Positions 18,134-25,709 of a stretch of DNA of 64,000 bases are shown here, piece after piece. The DNA comes from SZAS-103 sp038316385 (GTDB taxonomy: Bacteria > Pseudomonadota > Gammaproteobacteria > Xanthomonadales > Xanthomonadaceae), in the NCBI GenBank assembly GCA_038316385.1, contig JBBQAN010000004.1:96075-160074 (forward strand). Reading direction: 5' to 3'. The first letter of the stretch is position 1. Each line of letters starts with the position of its first letter. The notes under the pieces were generated by a model. It saw nothing but the letters and a program-made list of their open reading frames with translations, made no database searches and was not told where the DNA came from. The position numbers and the translations under genes are program-made.

Positions 18134-18536
18134 TTGACTCTGAAGCATAAATCATTCGCTCGCGCAGCCATGCCACAAGTGTCAATTCAGGCAGCGTGCC
18201 CGCCGCAAGCGTTATCCATTTTAGATAACGCTGCTCTTGCGTGGCCTTGATGTCGAAGCCATTGATGCGCAGGAACGTCAGCGTCGCGACCAGCGATGTG
18301 CGCTTGCTGCCATCGACAAACGGATGCAGATGCGCGATGCCGAATCCATACGCAGCAGCAAGCGCCGCCAGATCCGGCGGCGGATCTCCGTAGCTGACCA
18401 ATTGCAAGGGCTTGGCGAGGGCGGTTTCCAGCAAAGCGGCGCCGCGCAGACCGCTCGCGCCGCCATGCTCCGCGAGTTGGCGCAGGTGCATCGCCTCGAC
18501 GAGGCCGGGCTGCAACCAGCGAATATCGGTCGTCAT
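18114..18536 (-). CDS. doc: Doc family (Fic-fold) toxin
   Basis: Toxin of a type II toxin-antitoxin pair; Doc kinases phosphorylate EF-Tu and stop translation. The start MTTDIRWLQPGLVEAMHLRQLAEHGG gives 140 residues. The core motif reads HPFVDGSKRT (residues 71-80), against the Doc consensus HxFx(N/D)(A/G)NKR. One conserved Asn is therefore Ser77; His71, Asp75, Lys78 and Arg79 are kept. ATGA overlap with the antitoxin gene upstream. The last codons (SESSGGAGR) and the stop are antisense to the 3' end of rnpB, so the C-terminus is probably a by-product of where the module landed. Confidence 0.88.
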   Translation of the reverse strand: MTTDIRWLQPGLVEAMHLRQLAEHGGASGLRGAALLETALAKPLQLVSYGDPPPDLAALAAAYGFGIAHLHPFVDGSKRTSLVATLTFLRINGFDIKATQEQRYLKWITLAAGTLPELTLVAWLRERMIYASESSGGAGR

Positions 18537-18757
18537 TTCGCCAATTGCCGCAGCACGTCGCGGTTCTCGCGCATGACTTGTTCGGCAACCTTCATCTGTG
18601 CTTCGAACTCGGCGTCGTAGGGCGTCAGCCGGTAGCCGTCGGGTGACTCGGTCAAGAAGACGGTGTCGCCGACTTGCAGCTTGAGCCGCGCCAGGACTTC
18701 CTTGGGCAGGACGACGCCGACGGAATTGCCGACGCGGGTGAGTTTGAGTGCGGTCAT
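18533..18757 (-). CDS. AbrB/MazE-type antitoxin
   Basis: DNA-binding antitoxin of the SpoVT-AbrB swapped-hairpin family, paired with Doc. The start MTALKLTRVGNSVGVVLPKEVLARLKLQVGDTVFL contains the whole AbrB motif (GNSVGVVLPKEVL); residues 45-74 form the toxin-binding tail (EAQMKVAEQVMRENRDVLRQLAK). I chose the ATG at 18757 (74 residues) over the longer frame because the domain begins immediately and the promoter and operator lie just upstream. Phd is the classical Doc partner; AbrB-Doc pairs are also known. Expected to repress its own promoter. Confidence 0.88.
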   Translation of the reverse strand: MTALKLTRVGNSVGVVLPKEVLARLKLQVGDTVFLTESPDGYRLTPYDAEFEAQMKVAEQVMRENRDVLRQLAK

Positions 18758-18773
18758 GGCGTGACTCCCTGGT

Positions 18774-18812
18774 GTTACATTTGTAATTACATAACGCGAC
18801 AATCGATGTCAA
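18774..18812 (-). promoter_or_regulatory. Toxin-antitoxin promoter with palindromic operator
   Basis: Reading the minus strand, TTGACA (18812-18807) and TGTAAT (18791-18786, five of six consensus bases) are 15 bases apart. They overlap a palindromic AT-rich segment at 18774-18795 built around the perfect 10-base palindrome TGTAATTACA, flanked by GTTA and a second GTAAC half-site. The arrangement is what an autorepressing AbrB-type antitoxin needs. The spacer is shorter than the usual 17, so the exact -10 is uncertain. Confidence 0.55.
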
Positions 18813-19069
18813 GCCAGCAGAACAGGCCGGGTTTTCGGTGCTGAAACAGCACAAATCGCTGATCCGATCCGATGGTCGGCATTCGTTACTCGCTTGTGCG
18901 CTGCAACAGCGTTGGCGACCCTCAGCAGGTTGCCAGAAGGTCAGTCGTTAAAAACCAGCAAGTCTCACAATCTGAGACAAAACAAAGCTTAGTGGATAAG
19001 TCTTGAACCAGTCTCTGAAGTTTGGTGCAAGTCCTTGCCACGCTTGAAAAAAAATACCTCTCAAAGCTG

Positions 19070-19098
19070 TTGACAACTCTGTGGACGACTCCTATCGT
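19070..19098 (+). promoter_or_regulatory. mraZ (dcw cluster) promoter
   Basis: A perfect TTGACA (19070-19075) is followed after exactly 17 bases by TATCGT (19093-19098). Start of transcription would be near 19105, about 80 bases before the mraZ ATG. This is the only strong sigma-70 type promoter seen upstream of the division cluster. Its -10 element overlaps the first of the MraZ boxes. Confidence 0.7.
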
Positions 19099-19141
19099 GG
19101 CGACTCGTGGGGAAATCTGGTTTTTCGTGGATTTCTTGTGA
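19097..19141 (+). promoter_or_regulatory. MraZ operator: GTGGN-type boxes at 10-base spacing
   Basis: Five-base units start at 19097 (GTGGC), 19107 (GTGGG), 19117 (CTGGT), 19127 (GTGGA) and, more weakly, 19137 (TGTGA), each separated by five bases. A further GTGGA is at 19081. MraZ is known to bind several TGGGN-like repeats separated by five bases upstream of its own gene and to repress the dcw cluster. The boxes cover the -10 region and the start of the transcript, so repression is expected. Confidence 0.75.
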
Positions 19142-19183
19142 ATCACAGCCCATCTGGTGGGCCAGAATCGGTACGGGAAGGGC

Positions 19184-19630
19184 ATGTTCCAGGGCGAGAC
19201 CGCCATCACGATCGACGACAAGGGGCGGCTGGCGATTCCGACCAGCTACCGTGATGCCGTCGCGCGCGAGTGCGGCAACAAGCTGGTCATCACCTACAAC
19301 CCCTTCGAATCGGGCTGCCTTTACATCTATCCGCAACCGGTCTGGGAGCGCTTGCGCGACCAGGTGAACTCATTGCCGCGCGCGGTGAAAGCCAGCCGCA
19401 ACCTGCAATTGAAGCTGGTCGGTGCGGCGAGTTTTGTCGAACCTGACGGCAGCGGCCGCATCAGCGTGCCGGCGAGTCATCGTGCTGCGGTCGGCATCGA
19501 GCGACGCGCGGTGTTGCTCGGCATGGGCGACAAGTTCGAGTTGTGGAGTGAACAGGCGCACCACGCGCAGATCCAGCAGACGCTTGTCGATGCCGACATG
19601 GGTCCGGAATTGCTCGATTTGAAGCTGTGA
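19184..19630 (+). CDS. mraZ: Transcriptional regulator MraZ
   Basis: DNA-binding protein with two AbrB-like repeats that assembles into a ring and controls the dcw cluster. The ATG at 19184 gives MFQGETAITIDDKGRLAIP, the family N-terminus (usually MFxG), with a GGGAAGGG ribosome site before it; this is preferred over the GTG at 19157. The second repeat has DGSGRISVPASHR. The protein is 148 residues. It forms a 4-base GTGA overlap with rsmH. Confidence 0.95.
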   Translation: MFQGETAITIDDKGRLAIPTSYRDAVARECGNKLVITYNPFESGCLYIYPQPVWERLRDQVNSLPRAVKASRNLQLKLVGAASFVEPDGSGRISVPASHRAAVGIERRAVLLGMGDKFELWSEQAHHAQIQQTLVDADMGPELLDLKL

Positions 19631-20628
19631 CGGAAGGGCGCGCGGAAGCCGGTACCGCTCATCTTCCGGTGTTGTTCGTGCAGGTCATGGAAGGGCTGCG
19701 AGTGGTTGAGGACGGAACCTATCTGGATGGCACGTTCGGGCGTGGCGGGCACGCGCGCGGTGTTCTGGAGCAATTGGGTACGAAGGGGCGACTGCTGCTG
19801 ATGGACAAGGATCCCGAGGCGATCGCGCAGGCCGAAGCCGACTTCGGTAGCGATCCGCGCGTCGCGATTCGCCGCGGCAGCTTCGCCGATCTCGCCACAT
19901 GGAACGCAACCGAAGCCGGACTCAATGGCGTGCTGTTCGACCTCGGTGTGTCGTCGCCGCAACTCGATGACGCGCGTCGCGGCTTCAGCTTCCGCAACGA
20001 TGGACCACTCGATATGCGCATGGACAATGCGAGTGGCGAGTCCGCGGCCGACTGGCTGGCACGCGCCGATGAGCGCGCGATCGCCGACGTGTTGTGGACG
20101 TATGGCGAAGAACGTCTGAGCCGTCGCATTGCGAAAACGATCGTCGCAACACGTGTAGAAACGCCGATCACGCGCACCACCCAACTCGCCGAACTGATCG
20201 CGTCCATCGTCGGCCGCGGCGACGGCAAGACGCATCCGGCCACGCGCAGCTTCCAGGGCATCCGCATCTTCATCAATCGCGAACTGGCCGATCTCGAAGC
20301 CGGACTCGCCGCCGCGCATACACGCTTGAAGGCGGGCGGGCGGCTCGCGGTAATCAGCTTTCATTCGCTCGAAGATCGCAGCGTCAAACGTTTCATCAAT
20401 ATCCATGCGAAGGCACCGGCCGGCAATCGTCGCTTGCCGATGCCGGAGGCGTTCGTGCCGACTTTGCGCGCGATCGGCGGCGACGTGCGCGCCGACGCGG
20501 TCGAGACGATGCACAACCCGCGCGCGCGGAGCGCGGTACTCCGCATCGCCGAAAAAATCGATGCGGAGCTGCTGCCGCACATGCATGTGCCAATGCCGCG
20601 AACGCATGATGCGGAGGAGCGGCCATGA
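19627..20628 (+). CDS. rsmH: 16S rRNA m4C1402 methyltransferase RsmH
   Basis: N4-methylates C1402 of 16S rRNA, the same nucleotide that RsmI modifies. The GTG start gives 333 residues. After a short leader, HLPVLFVQVMEGL and YLDGTFGRGGHARGVLEQLG form the SAM-binding region. FDLGVSSPQLDDARRGFSFRNDGPLDMRMD and AVISFHSLEDRSVKRFI are diagnostic of the MraW family. It is second in the dcw cluster and overlaps ftsL by ATGA. Confidence 0.97.
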   Translation: MTEGRAEAGTAHLPVLFVQVMEGLRVVEDGTYLDGTFGRGGHARGVLEQLGTKGRLLLMDKDPEAIAQAEADFGSDPRVAIRRGSFADLATWNATEAGLNGVLFDLGVSSPQLDDARRGFSFRNDGPLDMRMDNASGESAADWLARADERAIADVLWTYGEERLSRRIAKTIVATRVETPITRTTQLAELIASIVGRGDGKTHPATRSFQGIRIFINRELADLEAGLAAAHTRLKAGGRLAVISFHSLEDRSVKRFINIHAKAPAGNRRLPMPEAFVPTLRAIGGDVRADAVETMHNPRARSAVLRIAEKIDAELLPHMHVPMPRTHDAEERP

Positions 20629-20894
20629 GACTCGGTGCCGCGTTTATCGTGTCGCTGCTGATTGCGACGATCGCGAGCGGGCTCGGCGTCGTCTATGCGC
20701 GCCAGAAGCATCGCCAGCTATTCATCGAACTCACGCGTCTGGAGCGCGAACGCGACGACGTGAACATCGAATTCGGCCGCCTGCAACTCGAACAGGCGAC
20801 GTGGGCGGAAACCAACCGCATCGAACAGATCGCCACCGGCAAACTCGGCATGGTGTCTCCGAACGGCAAGGACATCGTGGTGGTGCGGCCATGA
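20625..20894 (+). CDS. ftsL: Cell division protein FtsL
   Basis: Bitopic divisome protein that forms a complex with FtsB and FtsQ and helps activate FtsWI. It is 89 residues, with one membrane helix near the N-terminus (FIVSLLIATIASGLGVVYA) followed by a periplasmic coiled coil (QLFIELTRLERERDDVNIEFGRLQLEQATWAETNRIEQIA) and the closing KLGMVSP, as in FtsL. Identification is helped by its position between rsmH and ftsI. ATGA overlaps exist on both sides. Confidence 0.92.
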   Translation: MRLGAAFIVSLLIATIASGLGVVYARQKHRQLFIELTRLERERDDVNIEFGRLQLEQATWAETNRIEQIATGKLGMVSPNGKDIVVVRP

Positions 20895-22756
20895 GGCTCT
20901 TCTCGAAACCGGCGAAACCCACGCGCGCGCCGCCGCGCGCGCAGCCGCAATTGCGTCAGCGCCAGCCGATGGCAACCAGCATTCGCACGCGTCTGTTGTG
21001 GGTTGGCGGCGCGTTGGGCATCGCTGCGGTCGCGCTCGTCGCGCGTGCGGTGGATCTGCAGTTCGTGAATCAGGAGTTCTACCAGAAGCAGGGCGATCAG
21101 CGCTTCCTGCGCGAACTGCCGATCGCGACCACGCGCGGCATGATCACCGATCGCAACGGCGAACCGCTCGCGATTTCGACTCCGGTAGAATCGATCTGGG
21201 CCAATCCCAGCGAGCTGTCCGAGCATTCCGATCGATACGCACAACTCGCGACCGCGCTTGGCGTGCCGGCCACCGACCTAGCCGCCGCTGTCAAGAAAAA
21301 AGCCGGCAAGGAATTCCTGTACCTGCGCCGGCATCTGAATCCCGACCAGGCGAAGGCGATCGTCGCGCTCGGCATTCCCGGCGTCTATTCGCGGCGCGAA
21401 TACAAGCGCTATTACCCGCTCGGCGAGGTGATGGCGCATGTGCTCGGCTACACCAATGTTGACGATCACGGCCAGGAAGGCGTTGAGCTTGCGTTCGACG
21501 AATGGCTGACCGGCAAACCCGGCGCGAAGCGCGTGATCCGCGACCTGAAGGGACACATCGTCGAGAACGTCGATCTCATCCGTGCCGCCGAACCTGGGCG
21601 CGATCTCGCGATCTCGATCGATCGTCGCCTGCAATACCTGTCTTACCGCGAACTCGCCGAGGCGATCAAGAAGAACGATGCGAGCGCAGGCAGCGCGGTG
21701 ATTCTCGATGTGCGCACCGGCGAAGTGCTGGCGATGGTGAACCTGCCGTCTTACAACCCGAATGCGCGCACCGACAATCGACCGAGCGCGCATCGCAACC
21801 GTGCCGCCACCGATGTCACCGAACCGGGATCGGTGATGAAGGCATTCACCATCGCGTCCGCGCTAGAGACCGGCAAGGTCACTCCCGATAGCGTGTTCGA
21901 CACCAATCCCGGCTCGATGGAGCTCGCCGGGCATGTCATTCACGATACTCACAACCACGGCGTGCTGACCACGACCGGCATCATTACCAAGTCGTCGAAC
22001 GTCGGTGCCGCGAAACTGTCGCTGCTGATGAACGGCGATCAGATGTACGACATGCTGCACCGCTTCGGCTTCGGCCAGACCACCGGCAGCGGCTTCCCGG
22101 GCGAATCGGCCGGCGTACTGCCAAATGGCAGGAGTTGGTCCACGATCCAGAAGGCGACCATCGCCTACGGTTACGGCGTATCGGTCACCGCGATGCAGCT
22201 CGCGCAGGCGTATGCGGCGATCGGCAACGGTGGACGACTGGTCACGCCGACCTTCGTCAAGGGCGGCGACACCCCGAGCAAGGCGGTGCTCGATCCGCAC
22301 GTCGCCAGCCAGATCATGGCGATGCTCGAAACCGTGGTTGCGCCGGGCGGTACCGCACCGAGCGCGGCAGTGCTGGGTTATCGCGTCGCTGGAAAAACGG
22401 GCACCGCGCGCTATGCGAGTGGAGGCGGTTACAGCAAGATTTACGACAGCCTGTTCATCGGTCTGGTGCCGGCAAGCAATCCGCGGCTGGTGATGGTGGT
22501 CATGGTGCACGACCCGAAGGGCAAGGTGTATTACGGCGGCCTCGTCTCTGCGCCGGTGTTCGGCAAGGTCATGGACGGCGCGCTGCGCTTGATGGACGTG
22601 CCGCCGGACAACGTCCAGCAGTGGTACGCCGATCAGCCGGCTGCACCCGCAATTGCTGCACAGCCGCTTGATGCGGATCTTCCGCCCGGCGTTGATGCGC
22701 CACCAGCCGATGCGCTGGCCACCGAAGCGGCAAAACCGGGGGCGGCTGCGCGATGA
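20891..22756 (+). CDS. ftsI: Peptidoglycan transpeptidase FtsI (PBP3)
   Basis: Division-specific class B penicillin-binding protein. The start MRLFSKPAKPTRAPPRAQPQ at 20891 overlaps ftsL and gives 621 residues. A cytoplasmic Arg/Pro-rich tail precedes one membrane helix (about 36-56). Catalytic motifs are Ser314-Val-Met-Lys317 (SxxK), Ser368-Ser-Asn370 (SxN) and Lys502-Thr-Gly-Thr505. The C-terminus is extended by a Pro/Ala-rich tail (QPAAPAIAAQPLDADLPPG). Much of the longer frame upstream is a shadow of rsmH/ftsL. Confidence 0.97.
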   Translation: MRLFSKPAKPTRAPPRAQPQLRQRQPMATSIRTRLLWVGGALGIAAVALVARAVDLQFVNQEFYQKQGDQRFLRELPIATTRGMITDRNGEPLAISTPVESIWANPSELSEHSDRYAQLATALGVPATDLAAAVKKKAGKEFLYLRRHLNPDQAKAIVALGIPGVYSRREYKRYYPLGEVMAHVLGYTNVDDHGQEGVELAFDEWLTGKPGAKRVIRDLKGHIVENVDLIRAAEPGRDLAISIDRRLQYLSYRELAEAIKKNDASAGSAVILDVRTGEVLAMVNLPSYNPNARTDNRPSAHRNRAATDVTEPGSVMKAFTIASALETGKVTPDSVFDTNPGSMELAGHVIHDTHNHGVLTTTGIITKSSNVGAAKLSLLMNGDQMYDMLHRFGFGQTTGSGFPGESAGVLPNGRSWSTIQKATIAYGYGVSVTAMQLAQAYAAIGNGGRLVTPTFVKGGDTPSKAVLDPHVASQIMAMLETVVAPGGTAPSAAVLGYRVAGKTGTARYASGGGYSKIYDSLFIGLVPASNPRLVMVVMVHDPKGKVYYGGLVSAPVFGKVMDGALRLMDVPPDNVQQWYADQPAAPAIAAQPLDADLPPGVDAPPADALATEAAKPGAAAR

Positions 22757-24300
22757 GTCTGGGCGCGACCCGTCATGCGGTGCCGCTCGCCGAACTGCTC
22801 GACGGCATGGATGCGTCTGCGCCAGTTCCGGATGCGATCGTCAGCGGCTTGACTTCGGACAGCCGCGCAGTGCGCGCTGGCGATGCGTTTGTCGCGCTTG
22901 CCGGTGCGAGCGTGCACGGACTGCGTTTCGCCGACGTGGCAAACGCAGCCGGCGCCACGGCGATCGTGTACGAAACACCGGTGCCGGATGGCGTCGCGAT
23001 TCCCTGCGACGCGATCGGCGTGCCCGACCTGCGCGAAAAACTCGGCGTCATTGCGGATCGCTATTTCGAATCGCCATCGTTGCATCTCACCGTGATAGGC
23101 GTCACCGGTACCAATGGCAAAACGTCGTTCGTGCAATTGCTGACGCAGGCTCTGAGCCTGCACGGCGATGTCGCCGGCAGCATCGGCACGCTTGGTGCGG
23201 GATTGTATGGTCGCGTTGTGGCAGGCGAGCGCACCACGCCGGACGTGATCGCGTTGCATCGCCTGCTTGCTGACATGCGCGATGCCGGCGCCAGCCACAT
23301 CGCGATGGAAGTCTCCTCGCACGCGTTGGATCAGGGCCGCGTCGATGCAGTTGCATTCGATGTCGCGGTGTTCACCAATCTCACCCGCGACCATCTCGAC
23401 TACCACGGCAGCATGCAGGTTTACGGCGATGCGAAGGCAAAGTTGTTTGCATGGCCGACGTTGCGCGCCGCAGTGATCAATCTCGACGATGTGTACGGTG
23501 CGCAGTTGTTCGCGAAATTGCCCGATGCATTGCTGCGCATCGGCGTGAGTTCACGCGGTACGCCTGAGGCGACGCTGCGCGCCGAGGATGTGCAACTCGA
23601 CGCGGCCGGCGTCGCGTTCGAGCTTGTGGCGGATAGCGCGCGGCATGCGATCAAATCTTCGTTGCTGGGCCGTTTCAATGTGGACAACATGCTGGCCGTT
23701 GCGGGTGCATTGCACGCACTGGGTTGGTCGTTCCACGAAATCGCGGCTTTGCTACCGCAATTGCAACCGGTGAACGGACGCATGAACCGGGCGGGTGGCG
23801 ATGCGCGTAATCCACTGGTGGTGGTGGATTACGCGCATACGCCAGACGCGCTCGAACAAGCGCTCGCAAGCCTGCGTGAACATACGGCTGGCAGGTTGAT
23901 CTGCGTGTTCGGCTGCGGTGGCGACCGTGATCGCGGCAAGCGCAGGCAGATGGGCGAAATCGTCAGCCGCCTTGCAGACTGGACGATCGTCACCGACGAT
24001 AATCCGCGCAGCGAAGATGGCGACGCGATCGTCACCGAAATCCTTACCGGTTTCGCCGATGGCGACGCAGTACGCGTACAACGCGACCGCGCGCAAGCAA
24101 TTGCACTCGCAATCTCCGAAGCAGCAATGGACGACGTCATTCTGATCGCTGGCAAGGGTCACGAAACCTATCAAGACGTTGCAGGCGTGCAGCGTCCTTT
24201 CGACGACATGGCGCAGGCGCGGCTCTCATTGTTGGGTTCCCCTTCGCAGCATAAGGATGTGCGCGTGCTACGGACTCGCGACACGCAGGAGTTGCCATGA
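22753..24300 (+). CDS. murE: UDP-MurNAc-tripeptide synthetase MurE (meso-diaminopimelate-adding)
   Basis: Adds the third amino acid to UDP-MurNAc-dipeptide in the cytoplasm. The ATP loop VTGTNGKT is at residues 117-124. NPLVVVDYAHTPDALEQAL and CVFGCGGDRDRGKR mark the central and C-terminal domains. Residues 416-419 are DNPR, the motif that selects meso-diaminopimelate over lysine, as expected for a Gram-negative cell. The length is 515 residues. ATGA overlaps join it to ftsI and murF. Confidence 0.97.
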   Translation: MSLGATRHAVPLAELLDGMDASAPVPDAIVSGLTSDSRAVRAGDAFVALAGASVHGLRFADVANAAGATAIVYETPVPDGVAIPCDAIGVPDLREKLGVIADRYFESPSLHLTVIGVTGTNGKTSFVQLLTQALSLHGDVAGSIGTLGAGLYGRVVAGERTTPDVIALHRLLADMRDAGASHIAMEVSSHALDQGRVDAVAFDVAVFTNLTRDHLDYHGSMQVYGDAKAKLFAWPTLRAAVINLDDVYGAQLFAKLPDALLRIGVSSRGTPEATLRAEDVQLDAAGVAFELVADSARHAIKSSLLGRFNVDNMLAVAGALHALGWSFHEIAALLPQLQPVNGRMNRAGGDARNPLVVVDYAHTPDALEQALASLREHTAGRLICVFGCGGDRDRGKRRQMGEIVSRLADWTIVTDDNPRSEDGDAIVTEILTGFADGDAVRVQRDRAQAIALAISEAAMDDVILIAGKGHETYQDVAGVQRPFDDMAQARLSLLGSPSQHKDVRVLRTRDTQELP

Positions 24301-25709
24301 AGCCGCTCGCGCTAGGCGACATCGCGCGCTGGTGCGAAGCACGCCTGCTTGGCGATGCAGCCGCTGCGGAGCTCTGCATCGATGCGATCGCAACGGACAC
24401 CCGCACGCTCGATCAGAACGACGGGCGTCGCGTGTTGTTCGTCGCATTGCGCGGCGAAAATCACGATGCGCACGAGCACCTCGACGAAGCCGTCGCGCGC
24501 GGCGCAAGTGCGCTGCTGGTCTCGCGCGCGACTGAAACCGATTTGCCGCAACTGCTCTGCGGCGATACCGAGCAAGCGTTGGGCGAACTCGCGGCGGGCG
24601 TGCAGAAGCATCGCTCGGCGACCGTGATCGCGCTCACCGGCAGCAACGGCAAGACCAGCGTCAAGACCCTGCTGTTCGGCATCCTCGAACGTGCAGGAAA
24701 GGCGTACGCGAATCCTGGCAACCGCAACAACGAGATCGGACTGCCGCTCGCGGTACTCGATGCGCCCGAAGACGCGCAGTACGCAATCTACGAAATGGGT
24801 GCGGGCAAGCCCGGCGACATCGCGTACCTGACCAGCATCGTGCGGCCGCAGGTAGCGCTCGTGAACAACATCGCGCCAGCGCACCTTGAGCGCATGGGCA
24901 CCTTGCTTGGCGTCGCGCAAACCAAGGGCGCGATCTACGAGGCTTTGCCGGCGGACGGCGTCGCGGTGATCAATGCCGATGATGCCTTCGGCGCGTATTT
25001 CGAAAAACTCGCGCAAGGCCGGCGCGTGTTGCGCTTCGGTCTCGACGCGAGTGCCGACATCAGCGCGCGCGCGATTCGCGGTGACGAATCGGGCAGCCGT
25101 TTCGAACTGCTCACAGCGCAAGGAAACGCGCAGGTTGCGTTGCCATTGCCGGGTCGCCACAACGTGATGAATGCGCTTGCCGCAACCGCGCTCGCGCTCG
25201 GCGCTGGCGTCGGGCTCGATACGATTCGCCATGGCTTGAACAATGCGCGCCAGGTTCCGGGTCGGCAGATGTCGCACATGCTCACCAACGGCGCGGTACT
25301 CATCGACGACAGCTACAACGCGAATCCCGGATCGGTCGAAGCCGCGATTGCTGCGCTCGCGGCCATAGGCGGCGAGGCATGGCTGGTGCTCGGCGACATG
25401 GCCGAACTCGGCGACGGAGCGGAGTTGCTGCACGCACAGGTCGGCGATAGCGCGCGCAATCAAAAAATTGCACGGCTTTACACAGTCGGCATGAAGAGCC
25501 ACGCCGCTGCACGTGCGTTCGGCGCCGACGCGCGTCATTTCACCGATCAACAATCGCTGCTGCAAGCGCTGCGCAACGATCTGCGCGGCGACGTGCGCGT
25601 ACTGGTCAAGGGCTCGCGATCAAGCGCGATGGACAAGATCGTCGCCGCATTGCTCGCCGACCAACCCGCAATGCAGCGTGCAGCATCCGGAGGCGGACAT
25701 GCTGCTTGA
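24297..25709 (+). CDS. murF: UDP-MurNAc-tripeptide:D-Ala-D-Ala ligase MurF
   Basis: Adds the D-alanyl-D-alanine dipeptide to complete UDP-MurNAc-pentapeptide. The ATP loop TGSNGKT is at residues 114-120. NPGNRNNEIGLPLAVL and VALVNNIAPAHLERMG are typical of MurF, as is IDDSYNANPGSVEAAI. The length is 470 residues. The end of the gene overlaps the mraY start by 11 bases. Confidence 0.97.
   Translation: MKPLALGDIARWCEARLLGDAAAAELCIDAIATDTRTLDQNDGRRVLFVALRGENHDAHEHLDEAVARGASALLVSRATETDLPQLLCGDTEQALGELAAGVQKHRSATVIALTGSNGKTSVKTLLFGILERAGKAYANPGNRNNEIGLPLAVLDAPEDAQYAIYEMGAGKPGDIAYLTSIVRPQVALVNNIAPAHLERMGTLLGVAQTKGAIYEALPADGVAVINADDAFGAYFEKLAQGRRVLRFGLDASADISARAIRGDESGSRFELLTAQGNAQVALPLPGRHNVMNALAATALALGAGVGLDTIRHGLNNARQVPGRQMSHMLTNGAVLIDDSYNANPGSVEAAIAALAAIGGEAWLVLGDMAELGDGAELLHAQVGDSARNQKIARLYTVGMKSHAAARAFGADARHFTDQQSLLQALRNDLRGDVRVLVKGSRSSAMDKIVAALLADQPAMQRAASGGGHAA

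Noticed and set aside
18922..19221. A 99-residue minus-strand open frame across the mraZ upstream region
   Set aside because: It covers the dcw promoter and the MraZ boxes, has no recognisable domain, and its codon pattern is not like that of the neighbours.
21278..21793. Long minus-strand open frames antisense to ftsI, murF, secA, sucC and others
   Set aside because: They are shadows caused by the high GC content of the real genes on the plus strand; none shows a domain.
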